From IMG/VR virus record IMGVR_UViG_3300047470_000343, positions 1 through 64,000 of that record: 64,000 nt of DNA, one strand, 5' to 3'. This document shows positions 7,443 to 15,717 of the stretch, in pieces. Source of the DNA: a virus. The notes beneath the pieces were generated by a model, which was not told the origin of the DNA, did not search any database, and was given only the letters and a program-made list of their open reading frames with translations. The first letter of the stretch is position 1, and every line of letters starts with the position of its first letter. A program made the position numbers and the translations under genes.

Positions 7443-8288
7443 CTACGGCCGGGTCAGGTAGTCGGCGATGTACGCGGCCACCCGCTCCGTCTCCCTGTAC
7501 GGCACGGTGAGCAGCGTCTCCGCCCACTTGCCCGCGCTGACGACGGACACCTGCCAGTCCGCCCGGCGGGCGCCGACCAACTCGTCCACGAACACCTCAT
7601 CGGCGCCGTCGACCAGGACGTCAGCGGTCAGGTACAGGCCGTTCTCGTCGCCGCCGTCGACCTGCGCGAGCGGGATGTGCAGCCACGAGTTCCCGCAGTC
7701 GTCATCGGTGTCCGCGGTGATGCCGTACGGCGCGAGCGCGGCCCGCATGGCGAACTCGGGGGTGTCGTCCATGTGCAGGGTGATCCGGTGCGCTTCCATC
7801 CGCCCCATCGAGTAGTAGGCGCCTTCCAGCGGGGGGAGCAGCGGGGAGCGGTCGGCGCCGCGGTACTCCTCGGCCCCGCGGGCGATCAGCCGCTGTACGT
7901 CGGACTGAACCTCCGGCTCGTCGCGCCAGTCCTCCCACTCCCACAGGTCGCCGATCAGGTACCGGCCCCACGGGTCGGGCGTGATGACCTTCCGGCCGCC
8001 CACGCCGTCGTTCTCGATCGTCCACTCGAAGGTGAGCGTGCCGTCCTCGGCGAACTCCCCGTACATGTGGCACTCGTCCTCGTGCAGGTCCTTCACGATC
8101 TGCTCGGCCGTCTCGCGGCTGAACAGGTGCTCGCTGCGCTCCGTCCACACGGAGCGCACCGGCAGACCGACGTACGGGCCGTAAGACGACTCCAGCACGG
8201 TGAACATCTGGGCGCTGAACAGCTCCCCCGTGGAGTGCCGGGGAACGGTCACCGCGGGCGGGGCGGGGAACAGTGCGGTCTGAGACAT
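7443..8288 (-). CDS. Large acidic hypothetical protein
   Basis: A 281-residue acidic protein from ATG 8288 behind GAGAGGA. It is rich in Trp, Tyr, Glu and Asp, with an alternating helix/strand look, and has no transmembrane segment. The middle contains Trp-Gly-Arg-Tyr-Leu and a Trp-Glu-Trp-Glu-Asp-Trp cluster. It is not recognised. Its 55 acidic residues or so would suit a DNA-mimic or anti-defence role, but nothing in the sequence proves this. Confidence 0.7.
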   Translation of the reverse strand: MSQTALFPAPPAVTVPRHSTGELFSAQMFTVLESSYGPYVGLPVRSVWTERSEHLFSRETAEQIVKDLHEDECHMYGEFAEDGTLTFEWTIENDGVGGRKVITPDPWGRYLIGDLWEWEDWRDEPEVQSDVQRLIARGAEEYRGADRSPLLPPLEGAYYSMGRMEAHRITLHMDDTPEFAMRAALAPYGITADTDDDCGNSWLHIPLAQVDGGDENGLYLTADVLVDGADEVFVDELVGARRADWQVSVVSAGKWAETLLTVPYRETERVAAYIADYLTRP

Positions 8289-8344
8289 GGGGTCGGGCGT
8301 CCTCTCGAAAGGGTCTGCGGGTGACGTGCGGGGCCCGGCGGGCG

Positions 8345-8375
8345 GGGCGCAGCGCGCACGATGGGCGCTGCGCCC
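8345..8375. terminator. Intergenic hairpin of the early array
   Basis: GGGCGCAGCGC pairs perfectly with its complement (11 bp, 9-nt loop) between 7443-8288 and 8392-8670. Confidence 0.5.
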
Positions 8376-8391
8376 GACAGCCGGCCGCGGG

Positions 8392-8670
8392 CTACTTCGC
8401 GTTGTCGCGGAGCCACTTGCAGGCGGGCTTGAACCCCTGCTCGCAGTCGTCGGCCTTCGCGTCGACCCATCCGTCGTTGTAGTCGGTGACCGGGTCGTGG
8501 CGCTCGACCGTGCTCGTCACCGTCGGGCGGGGCGCGCCGCCGTCGTCGGAGAAGGCGGCCGAGATGGACGCGCAGAGTGCGAGTGCGGTGATGGCGACGA
8601 TCAGCGCGGCCGTGCAGATGGCTTCCACGCGCTGCTTGATCTGCTGGGCGCGGCTACGGGTGCGGTTCAT
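8392..8670 (-). CDS. Small membrane-anchored protein
   Basis: A 92-residue protein. ATG 8670 is preceded by an in-frame GTG (8673) and a GAAAGAGAG binding site, so either start is possible. A basic N-terminus (Arg-Thr-Arg-Ser-Arg) is followed by one strong transmembrane segment at about residues 18-40 and a 50-residue outer part with two cysteines. It is the first gene of the minus-strand array and lies behind hairpin H3, so it is likely expressed early. Family unknown. Confidence 0.7.
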   Translation of the reverse strand: MNRTRSRAQQIKQRVEAICTAALIVAITALALCASISAAFSDDGGAPRPTVTSTVERHDPVTDYNDGWVDAKADDCEQGFKPACKWLRDNAK

Positions 8671-8712
8671 CACGGTTCGACTCTCTTTCGGTCGTTTGGG
8701 AGCGGACCGGAA

Positions 8713-8738
8713 CGGCTCTGCTCGCTCGTGCAGCGCCG
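8713..8738 (-). promoter_or_regulatory. ACGAGCGA-loop hairpin H3
   Basis: Minus-strand stem CTGC / GCAG around ACGAGCGA, extended after one mismatch by CGGC / GCCG. It heads the leftward early array, upstream of ATG 8670. Confidence 0.75.
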
Positions 8739-8771
8739 TCCCGGCATACCTAATCGTAGTTGCCCCATAGG

Positions 8772-8792
8772 CCAACTGACAACCACATCAAC
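8772..8792 (-). promoter_or_regulatory. Early promoter-like box
   Basis: Minus-strand GTTGATGTGGTTGTCAGTTGG matches the first half of the shared early box. A second possible promoter lies downstream (TTGGCC, 17 nt, TAGGTAT), closer to hairpin H3; the box-to-loop distance here is 62 nt instead of 33-34. Confidence 0.45.
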
Positions 8793-8860
8793 ACGATTGA
8801 CCGAGACGAGCCCTCAGAGGCGCGAATTCCCGGGATTTCGGCGCAGGGGTGTTGCTCCCT

Positions 8861-8880
8861 GTTGATGTGGGGTACGTTTC
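8861..8880 (+). promoter_or_regulatory. Early promoter-like box
   Basis: GTTGATGTGGGGTACGTTTC. TACGTT fits a Streptomyces -10 element. The invariant hairpin loop begins 34 nt after TTGA. Back to back with the minus box at 8772-8792, forming a divergent early control region. Confidence 0.6.
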
Positions 8881-8892
8881 TTCATGTCGAAA

Positions 8893-8906
8893 GGCACGAG
8901 CGAGCC
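8893..8906 (+). promoter_or_regulatory. ACGAGCGA-loop hairpin H4
   Basis: GGC / GCC stem around ACGAGCGA, in the leader of the first gene of the plus-strand array (ATG 8949). The stem is short; recognition is by exact loop, position and promoter spacing. Confidence 0.65.
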
Positions 8907-8948
8907 GGACGACACCGCTCCCGAACACCCACCAGGAAGGGGCCCACC

Positions 8949-9200
8949 ATGGCCGCCGTCACCCTCGCGAAGCGCACCCCGTACGTCGTCATCACCACCG
9001 ACTCCGGCGACGTTCTCGCCGTAGAGCCCCGACTCGCCAACCCCCTGGACCGCGAGGCGCAGTTCATCGACGCGTTCGTGCACTGCCTGAACCTGCGCGA
9101 GGTCGACGCCACCAGCCCCGCCGACGCCGAAGCCCAGGTACGCGCCGCACTCGACGCCGAAGCCCGCGGCATGACGTCCATCCCGCTCGACCGGATCTGA
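8949..9200 (+). CDS. Small hypothetical protein, first gene of plus array
   Basis: An 83-residue protein with AGGAAGGGG upstream of ATG 8949. Beta-like N-terminus (Tyr-Val-Val-Ile-Thr-Thr-Asp-Ser-Gly) and helical, Ala/Asp/Glu-rich C-terminus. It has its own promoter box and ACGAGCGA leader. Function unknown. Confidence 0.7.
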   Translation: MAAVTLAKRTPYVVITTDSGDVLAVEPRLANPLDREAQFIDAFVHCLNLREVDATSPADAEAQVRAALDAEARGMTSIPLDRI

Positions 9201-9209
9201 CACCCCACC

Positions 9210-9233
9210 GGGGCGCACCACCCGGTGCGCCCC
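9210..9233. terminator. Intergenic hairpin of the early array
   Basis: GGGGCGCACC pairs with GGTGCGCCCC around a 4-nt loop, 10 nt after the stop at 9200. Confidence 0.5.
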
Positions 9234-9257
9234 CGCCGATCCGGAAAGAGCCGCACC

Positions 9258-9449
9258 GTGAAGATCCGCCTCCCGTTCTGCAAGCACTGCCGCGCGGCGC
9301 TCGTCTCCCCCTGCTCCCCGGGCGAGACGGAGCCGTATTTCGACCTCGAACCCGGCGAACCCGTCCCGGACTGCGAGCCCGGCAAGACCCACACCGTCAT
9401 CTGGGCCGCCGTCCGCGAAGAGGACATGGGCCTTCCCCTTCCCCGCTAG
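9258..9449 (+). CDS. Small Cys-rich protein, possible zinc ribbon
   Basis: A 63-residue protein starting at GTG 9258 after GGAAAGAG. It opens with C-x-x-C, followed by single cysteines about 9 and 20 residues later, a plausible zinc-binding set. The following 200 nt (9450-9648) contain only GC-rich hairpins and a pyrimidine-rich stretch. Confidence 0.65.
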   Translation: MKIRLPFCKHCRAALVSPCSPGETEPYFDLEPGEPVPDCEPGKTHTVIWAAVREEDMGLPLPR

Positions 9450-9648
9450 CCGCACCCCCGCCCGGCCGCCGCGGCGCTGCTTCGCCCGGCGGCCGGCCCA
9501 CGGAACCCGGCCCCGCCCGCGCACGCGTAAGGCGGTCTCACGGGTTCCACACACGCACTTCCTTCCTGGTCAGCGCTTCGCCCCTCGGTTCGCCCGCGGG
9601 GCGGCGTCTGGCGCTCTTCTCTCCCCTTCTCTGCCCTTGGAGGCATCC

Positions 9649-10323
9649 GTGGCTTTCATGTCCCCGTCCCTTGCTCCCATCCCGTTCGATCCGTTCGCGG
9701 TGGGCCACGAGTTCGGTGTCACGGCGGTGAACGCCCGCCTGTTGCAGGCCGGTACGCCGGAGACGCGCCGCGAGCACGACTACCTGAAGTTCCAGTTGGA
9801 AGCCGCCATGCAGCGTGCGGAGGACAAGGGTGTCCCGGAGGGGATGCCGCTCCGTGTCCGGTCGCTGAACGGCATGACCTACCTGACGTTCTCCTCCGGA
9901 CTCCTGGGCAGTGGCCTGATCGCCTCGGGGATCGACGCGCTGAGCGGCCGTTCCGTGTTCCAGGTGCGCGGTTCCGGTCTCGCCGCGCCCGTCGCCGCTT
10001 CGGTGCTTCGCGCCGTCCGTCAGTGCGTGATGGACATGGAGCCGCCCATGCAGGTGGTTACCCGCCCCGTCGGGCCCGCCGTGTACGACCCGGCGCTCTA
10101 CCGGCCGGAGCGGCTGATGGTGTTCCGCCCCCGGGGACTTGGGCGCACTGACGCTTCCCGGCTCGCCCGGGTCGACGTGTCCACGTGCTGGGTGGACAGC
10201 GCGTCGTGGCTGCTCGAAGCGCTGATCACGGGTGTGGAGGTCGCCCGGGAGGTCTCGGATCGGGAGTACAGCGCCGCCGTTGTCCACGCGTTCGCCGACG
10301 ACTCGGTGTGCCCCGGGTACTGA
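9649..10323 (+). CDS. Hypothetical protein
   Basis: A 224-residue protein. GTG 9649 is chosen because GGAGG lies 5 nt upstream. Central region has a Leu-Thr-Phe-Ser-Ser-Gly-Leu-Leu-Gly-Ser-Gly stretch that is mildly hydrophobic. No recognised domain. Followed by a strong hairpin at 10333-10363. Confidence 0.65.
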   Translation: MAFMSPSLAPIPFDPFAVGHEFGVTAVNARLLQAGTPETRREHDYLKFQLEAAMQRAEDKGVPEGMPLRVRSLNGMTYLTFSSGLLGSGLIASGIDALSGRSVFQVRGSGLAAPVAASVLRAVRQCVMDMEPPMQVVTRPVGPAVYDPALYRPERLMVFRPRGLGRTDASRLARVDVSTCWVDSASWLLEALITGVEVAREVSDREYSAAVVHAFADDSVCPGY

Positions 10324-10332
10324 GTGCCGGCT

Positions 10333-10363
10333 GCGGGGGCGCGGTCTTGTGCCGCGCCCCCGC
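10333..10363. terminator. Intergenic hairpin of the early array
   Basis: GCGGGGGCGCGG pairs perfectly with its complement (12 bp, 7-nt loop) 10 nt after a stop codon. Confidence 0.55.
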
Positions 10364-10501
10364 CATCCCCCCGCGTTCCGCTGTGTTCCGCAGTCGGCCG
10401 TAGGCGCCCCCGGGCGTCGCGGCCGTGTGCAGGGCGCGCCGTAACCGCGTCTGCCGGGCCATCATCCGGGCCCGTTCCCCCCTTGAGCCGTTGGAGGACT
10501 C

Positions 10502-11083
10502 ATGAGAGCCGTCGCCACGAAGGACAGCATGCGGAATCTGCTGACCGGCGGGCAGAACGCCGTACGGGCCGTGGAGGAGCGCGGTTCCCAGCACACGGGA
10601 GAGGCGCTGTTCGCGGCGCTGTGCAGTCTGCCGCTCCTGGACATGGACGACCGGGCGTACTGCCGTGTGCAGACGGCCATACGGGAGGTCGCCAAGGTGG
10701 AGGACTCGCCGGTGTGGGCGCTCCTCGACAGTGCGTCGTTCGCCGTGGCCGTGTGGGTGGACGACCCGGGCGCGGTCGGTGCCGCCGATGCCGCGCTGAC
10801 GATGGTGATGCGTCTCGCCGTGCACTGCTCGTACGCCTGCACCGGCGGTCGTATCGGCGGCCTGGAAGACAAGGCGTGGAAGCGTGCGCACCTTGCCGGG
10901 CTGACGGCCGTGCGCGCCATGGCCGGAGCGGCGAGCGGAAGCGACTTCCGGACGCTCGACAAGGCCATGTCGGAGTTCTCGGCCGCGGTACGCCGCGCGG
11001 TGCCGTATGTGGCCCTGTACACGGCCCGCACCGCGCTGGAGGAGTTCGCCCGCACCTACCGCGTCCCCGTCGACCAGGCCTGA
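10502..11083 (+). CDS. Hypothetical helical protein
   Basis: A 193-residue protein with GGAGGACTC directly before ATG 10502. Mostly alpha-helical, Ala/Arg-rich, with three central cysteines. No transmembrane region or catalytic motif. Not recognised. Confidence 0.65.
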   Translation: MRAVATKDSMRNLLTGGQNAVRAVEERGSQHTGEALFAALCSLPLLDMDDRAYCRVQTAIREVAKVEDSPVWALLDSASFAVAVWVDDPGAVGAADAALTMVMRLAVHCSYACTGGRIGGLEDKAWKRAHLAGLTAVRAMAGAASGSDFRTLDKAMSEFSAAVRRAVPYVALYTARTALEEFARTYRVPVDQA

Positions 11084-11152
11084 CCCGACCGCCGGCCGAG
11101 GCGCATCCCTTCGCCCCGGCCCCCTTCTCTTGATCCCTCGGAGGACTCGACC

Positions 11153-11551
11153 GTGAAGCCGAAGCCGCCCTACTGCCACATCACCGCCTACCCCATGCCG
11201 ATCGTGTCGGCGCCGCAGGCCATCTCCCTGGAAGGAGAGTTGCCGGGCGTCGAGGTCGACTTGGAGGCCCTGCCCGGTGACGCCTGGTGGGTGCTCTACG
11301 AGGTCGCCAGCCCGCACATCGGCCCCCACACGGGACGCGCACCGGCGCAACGCGGCGGGTTCCCGGCCATGACCACCGCCGACGTACGCGAGGAACTGAC
11401 CGGGGCCGCCACCGATGCTCGCGGTATGGGACGTAGGTGGCCGGGCCTGAAGACGTCGTTCGATGCGGAAGCCCAGGTCATCTACGTGCGGTTCGGCGCA
11501 TGGCTCTGGTCGCCAGCCACGGTCGAAGCGTACGTGCGCGTCGCCCCCTGA
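11153..11551 (+). CDS. Hypothetical protein
   Basis: A 132-residue protein from GTG 11153 after TCGGAGGA. Proline-rich N-terminus and beta-like C-terminus (Gln-Val-Ile-Tyr-Val-Arg-Phe-Gly). Not recognised. Confidence 0.65.
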   Translation: MKPKPPYCHITAYPMPIVSAPQAISLEGELPGVEVDLEALPGDAWWVLYEVASPHIGPHTGRAPAQRGGFPAMTTADVREELTGAATDARGMGRRWPGLKTSFDAEAQVIYVRFGAWLWSPATVEAYVRVAP

Positions 11552-11674
11552 TTGCTGCCCCGCCCGGGGTGTTCTGTGCCCCGGGCCGGTCCGCTGCTTC
11601 CTCCCCTCGGCCGTACTGCGGCCGTGCGTAGGGCGCACCGTGCCCCCCGTGACTGACCTAGTGAGGAGACCGTC

Positions 11675-12313
11675 ATGCCCGTTCTGATCGCACCCCCCGC
11701 GCCGACGTTGGAGGCCACCGTGCCCGCGCCGGTGCCGCAACGGTTCTGGGTGGGCGACCGTGTGGTGCGCTGGATGGCGGACACCGGGACGGAGATCCGG
11801 CGCGATGAAGCGGCGTGGAGGTTCGCGGCGGACTCGCCCCGGCAGGTGACGACGTCCTTCGGGGACGCGCCGGTCCGGGCGGGCCTGTCGAAGGTGCTGG
11901 GCGACCAGCGGATGCGGTTCGTGCCGCGCTACGTCTCCACTGCCGACCCGCTCCCCGGGCTGCCGGTGAAGACGCGGACGGGTATGGAGTCAATCGCGCT
12001 GGACGCCGACAGTGTGATCCCGTTCGTCGCGTCGTTCGGGGAGTGCAAAGGGTTCTGGAGCCTGCGGGACCTGACCGCGCAGCAGGCCGGGGCCGACGCC
12101 GCTCTGTGCGTCCCCGCGGTGATGCCGGTCGAGCAGATGCGCGAGGCCCTGGCCGTGATGCTCGACGAGTACCCGGCCGCCGTGTCGTTTCACCGCCCGT
12201 CGGGCCGCTTCTACGCCCGGTACGAGACGTGGGGGGAGCGCGAGGAAGGCGGCCGCCCGCTCGTGCAGCTCCGCACGTTCGCGTACGTGCTCGCCGCTCC
12301 CGAGGGTCGTTGA
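11675..12313 (+). CDS. Hypothetical protein
   Basis: A 212-residue protein with GAGGAGA before ATG 11675. Contains Gly-Glu-Cys-Lys-Gly-Phe-Trp and several Tyr/Arg-rich strands near the end. No recognised domain. Part of the plus-strand hairpin-separated array. Confidence 0.65.
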   Translation: MPVLIAPPAPTLEATVPAPVPQRFWVGDRVVRWMADTGTEIRRDEAAWRFAADSPRQVTTSFGDAPVRAGLSKVLGDQRMRFVPRYVSTADPLPGLPVKTRTGMESIALDADSVIPFVASFGECKGFWSLRDLTAQQAGADAALCVPAVMPVEQMREALAVMLDEYPAAVSFHRPSGRFYARYETWGEREEGGRPLVQLRTFAYVLAAPEGR

Positions 12314-12370
12314 CCCGTTCATTCGACGGCGGCCCCGTAGCGGGTCGCCTCTTCCCCTGGAGAGAGACCC

Positions 12371-12667
12371 ATGTCGACCCTGCACGAGCGGAACGCGCTC
12401 GCGGAGATTTTGCTGGACACCGTGAAGGAGCTGGTGGACGCGCTGGAGCCGTTCGGGCAGACGCTGCTGGCGATGGAGCCGGAGGCGTGGCCCGCGGACG
12501 CGGTGGCGGTGCGCGTCGCCTACGGCCGGTTCGAGCTCGCGCGGAAGGCCGCGACCGCGGTCGGGCACCGGCTGACGCTGGAACAGATCGCCGTCGAGTT
12601 CGAGCTCGTTGAGGCGTACTGGCGCAACGGGGGCCCGGTCCGTCTGGGCCCGCCGCCCCCGGGCTAG
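12371..12667 (+). CDS. Small acidic helical protein
   Basis: A 98-residue protein, GGAGAGA upstream of ATG 12371. Two amphipathic helices rich in Glu, Leu and Val. Not recognised. Confidence 0.65.
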   Translation: MSTLHERNALAEILLDTVKELVDALEPFGQTLLAMEPEAWPADAVAVRVAYGRFELARKAATAVGHRLTLEQIAVEFELVEAYWRNGGPVRLGPPPPG

Positions 12668-12732
12668 TAACGCCGCTTCCCCCGCCAGGCGGTGTCCGCC
12701 GCCCGGCCCCCTTCCCCTTCTTGGAGAGAACG

Positions 12733-13413
12733 ATGACAACTTCCCCTCACCGCACGCGGTCCCGGTCCGTGCTTGTGGCCGTGCTTCAGGCGCAGACGCT
12801 GGCGGACGCGCGGAAAGCGGTGGCTGCTGAGGTGCTGCCGTTCCTGGAGCGCGCCGACAGGCTGCTCGGGGACGGCATGGTGTGGTTGCGCCGCGAGGTG
12901 CACGACATCGCCCGGTACGGCGTGCCGGTCCAGCACGAGCGGATCGACGCCCTGGTCGACGTGGCGAACGCGCTGCTCCGCGGCGAGACGGTCGAGCAGG
13001 CCGGGCTCATGGCGGAGTACAAGACGCCCGAGCCCGCGTGGACCGGGGACTACAAAGTGCAGTGGATCCCGAAGAGCTCGGCTCCGGCCGTCGGCTACTT
13101 CCCGAACCCGGTGTGGCAGCAGAGCCCGCACCAGGGCGAGGCGATACGGCTGCTCACCGCGGCGGGTCTGATCCCGGCGCACTTCGGGGAGTACATCGGG
13201 ATCGGCGGATGGATGTGCGAGTCGGAGGGGTTCATGGTGAGCGCCGCGGACACGGACGACTCCAGCGTGCCCGGACTGTGGGTCAGTCCGGCCGGGAACT
13301 CGGCGGGCGAGCAACAGGCCCGAGTGCCGGCGGTCATGCGCGAGGCCGGGTGGCGTGTGCAGGATGACCCGGCGTGGCCGGGGACGTGGGAGGTGTTCCC
13401 GCCGGGCGAGTAG
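12733..13413 (+). CDS. Hypothetical protein
   Basis: A 226-residue protein. ATG 12733 follows TTGGAGAGA. N-terminal helices, then a Trp/Tyr/Pro-rich middle and a Gly-Ile-Gly-Gly-Trp-Met-Cys segment. Ends just before the promoter and leader of the next gene. Confidence 0.65.
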   Translation: MTTSPHRTRSRSVLVAVLQAQTLADARKAVAAEVLPFLERADRLLGDGMVWLRREVHDIARYGVPVQHERIDALVDVANALLRGETVEQAGLMAEYKTPEPAWTGDYKVQWIPKSSAPAVGYFPNPVWQQSPHQGEAIRLLTAAGLIPAHFGEYIGIGGWMCESEGFMVSAADTDDSSVPGLWVSPAGNSAGEQQARVPAVMREAGWRVQDDPAWPGTWEVFPPGE

Positions 13414-13470
13414 CGGGACGTCAGGGAGGGGAGTGCCGGAGAAAGTTCGGTCGCTCCCCTCCCCCCTTTT

Positions 13471-13490
13471 GTTGATGTGGCGTACGCTTT
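13471..13490 (+). promoter_or_regulatory. Early promoter-like box
   Basis: GTTGATGTGGCGTACGCTTT, near-identical to the box at 8861. The loop of hairpin H5 begins 33 nt after TTGA. Confidence 0.6.
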
Positions 13491-13497
13491 TCACGTT

Positions 13498-13519
13498 GGC
13501 AGTCACGAGCGAGACGGCC
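13498..13519 (+). promoter_or_regulatory. ACGAGCGA-loop hairpin H5
   Basis: GTC / GAC inner stem and GGC / GCC outer stem (one A-G mismatch between them) around ACGAGCGA. Leader of the 13558-14346 gene. Confidence 0.75.
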
Positions 13520-13557
13520 GACGAAACGCTCCCGAACACGACCAGAAGGGGCACCCC

Positions 13558-14346
13558 ATGCCCGCAACGCTGCCCGGCGCGCGCATGTCCGCCGCCGCAG
13601 TCCTCCTCACCGCCCGACCGTTCCTCGGCAACGGCTGGCAGGCCTACCCCGCCCCCGACGGACAGTTCCGGGGGAGCCTTCGCTCCCACCGCGGACACGT
13701 CGTCACCTTCGACGGCGCCGCGGGCCGCATGGTGTTCGCTACCGCGCTCCTCCCCGACGGCACCCGCGTCCCGTACGCGGGCCAGGCCGCCGCCGAGACG
13801 GTCACCGCGTACGCCGAAGCCCTCGCGGACATCATCCGCACCACCCTCGCGCCGCTCCACGCCTCGCACTGCCGCGTGCACCAGGTGCTCCCCGAGCTCA
13901 GTGCAGCGCTCGGCCGCCGGCCGCACCGCACGGTGTGGGACCACGGCGCCGCCTACACGTCATGGACGCTGCCCGGCGGTGGCCGTGCCCGCGCGCAGTT
14001 CCACAACCCCGCCCGGCTCGCCAGGCACGCCGGAGCGAGCGCGTCCGTCTCCTTCGCCGACCCGACCGCCGAGGAAGCCGCGTCCGTCGTCCGGGCCATC
14101 GACACGACCAACGCCGACCCCCGCCAGTACGACACCGTCCACGGCCGCCTCGCGCACCTGCTGAAGGTCGCCGGTCCCGGACTGCGCCCCCTCGACGGCC
14201 CCGACGGGCTCACCGCCGCTCTCACGGTCGACGGGCTGCTCACCGTCGAGTTCGCCTACGCCGCCGGGTTCTCCGAGGCATGGGTGAGCCGCGTGACCGT
14301 CCACGGCTCCCTGCGCAACGTCCTCGCCGCCGCCCGCGCCATCTGA
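13558..14346 (+). CDS. Hypothetical protein
   Basis: A 262-residue protein with AGAAGGGG before ATG 13558. The layout is alternating strands and helices; the C-terminal half has Val-Asp-Gly-Leu-Leu-Thr-Val-Glu-Phe. It has its own early promoter and ACGAGCGA leader, so it is separately controlled from the genes before it. Not recognised. Confidence 0.7.
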   Translation: MPATLPGARMSAAAVLLTARPFLGNGWQAYPAPDGQFRGSLRSHRGHVVTFDGAAGRMVFATALLPDGTRVPYAGQAAAETVTAYAEALADIIRTTLAPLHASHCRVHQVLPELSAALGRRPHRTVWDHGAAYTSWTLPGGGRARAQFHNPARLARHAGASASVSFADPTAEEAASVVRAIDTTNADPRQYDTVHGRLAHLLKVAGPGLRPLDGPDGLTAALTVDGLLTVEFAYAAGFSEAWVSRVTVHGSLRNVLAAARAI

Positions 14347-14432
14347 CCCACCTCCCTGGCATGCCGCCGCCCGGCCGGCTGCGCGCACCGTGCAGCCGCG
14401 CCCGGCCCTTCCCTCGAAACGGAGTCCCCGCC

Positions 14433-15428
14433 ATGACGACGCCCAACATCCTCGCCGCCCAAGCCACTCAGGCATCCATCACCGTGAAGCGGCGCCCCCT
14501 GCTGGCCGAGCTCCTCGAACTCGGGGAGCGGCTGACCAAGGCCAGCGAAGAGCGCGTGACCGCGACGCACACCGCGAACCGGGCCCGCGGTCTCCTCGAC
14601 AACGCCACGGCGCAGATGCGCGAGCACCAGGCGATGCTGCCCATGCTCCCCGCCGACCCGCGCCGCAACGAGCGGATCGCAGGCGAAGCGGTGGTGGTGG
14701 AGACCCTGCGCCAGGCACACCTCGACGCGCGGGCCCTGGCCGCCGCCACGGCCGTCGTGGAGGAAGCGCTCGCCATGGAAGTGGACTGGTGCAGGCAGCG
14801 CATCCTCAACCTGCACCGCCCCGGGACCGCCTCCCATGGCGAAGCCGTGCGCGTCACCGGCCGGGCGGAAGAGTTCGTGGTCGCCGCCGCCTACAGCGTG
14901 ACCCACTGGAGCGGTGGCGCGGAGAAGGGCACCCGTCACCTGACGCAGCGCAAGGCGGTCGGTCTGGTCGATGCGTGGCAGCGGACGGGGGCGCCGGTGC
15001 TGCGCGACGCCGTCGGCGGTCTGTTCATCGAGCCGGACGGACAGGTGATCGAGCTGCGGCCCGTCACCGCTCCGGCCGTGCGGCATGAGGCGCGCCCGCT
15101 GATGGCCGCGCTCGGCGTCTACGGCTGGAAGGCCTTCATCGACCACTGCAACGGCCGCTCCTTCCTCGCCGTGGCGCTCGACCCGGCCACGCCGGAAGCC
15201 GAGACGTACTCGGGCCCGTACCTGACGATCCAGTCCGGCCAGCACGCGACCCGGCTCGTCCAGGCCCATGACGAGCCGTGGACGCTCACCCCGTTCGACG
15301 CCGACGGCGCCAGCGGTGAGCCGCTGTACACCGGCGACCCGGGCCTGAGTCTCGCCGCGGACTCCGCAGCGTGCGCCCGCGCGGCCGCCGAGTACGCAGC
15401 GGCGGGGGACCGAGGACGGCCGAACTAA
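14433..15428 (+). CDS. Hypothetical protein with coiled-coil N-terminus
   Basis: A 331-residue protein, ATG 14433 after ACGGAG. The first 130 residues are a long helical, probably coiled-coil region; the rest is mixed. Its stop is followed by a strong terminator at 15451-15482, ending the plus-strand array. Not recognised. Confidence 0.7.
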   Translation: MTTPNILAAQATQASITVKRRPLLAELLELGERLTKASEERVTATHTANRARGLLDNATAQMREHQAMLPMLPADPRRNERIAGEAVVVETLRQAHLDARALAAATAVVEEALAMEVDWCRQRILNLHRPGTASHGEAVRVTGRAEEFVVAAAYSVTHWSGGAEKGTRHLTQRKAVGLVDAWQRTGAPVLRDAVGGLFIEPDGQVIELRPVTAPAVRHEARPLMAALGVYGWKAFIDHCNGRSFLAVALDPATPEAETYSGPYLTIQSGQHATRLVQAHDEPWTLTPFDADGASGEPLYTGDPGLSLAADSAACARAAAEYAAAGDRGRPN

Positions 15429-15450
15429 CTAACCGACTGGTCAGTAATAA

Positions 15451-15482
15451 ACAGCGGCCCCGGACTTTGGTCCGGGGCTGTT
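15451..15482 (+). terminator. Rho-independent-like terminator
   Basis: Perfect 8-bp stem CCCCGGAC / GTCCGGGG with loop TTTG, extended by ACAG / CTGT, ending in TT. It closes the plus-strand early array 22 nt after the stop at 15428. Confidence 0.7.
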
Positions 15483-15499
15483 GACGTGGGGTTCGATCA
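15480..15499 (+). promoter_or_regulatory. Possible early-box relative without hairpin
   Basis: GTTGACGTGGGGTTCGATCA keeps the first half of the early box but not the GTAC part, and no ACGAGCGA hairpin follows. The rest of the gap (15500-15717) shows a possible second promoter (TTGACA-type near 15589) but no gene that I can support. Confidence 0.3.
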
Positions 15500-15717
15500 A
15501 ACGCCAGACGCAGCAACGGTGTACGCGCGTAGAGCCCCTGTGAGCTCCGGTTTGAGTGACCTACGCACCCGTAACTAACGTTGACACTAGAGATCCGGCG
15601 GGGAAAGATCTCGGACAGTGGCGCAATGATCACGGGCCGAATCGGCATTTCGGACTCTGGTTTGGTGCCTCAAACACCTCCACATCTCCACCGTTCCACT
15701 TTCATGGAGGGCGCCGA

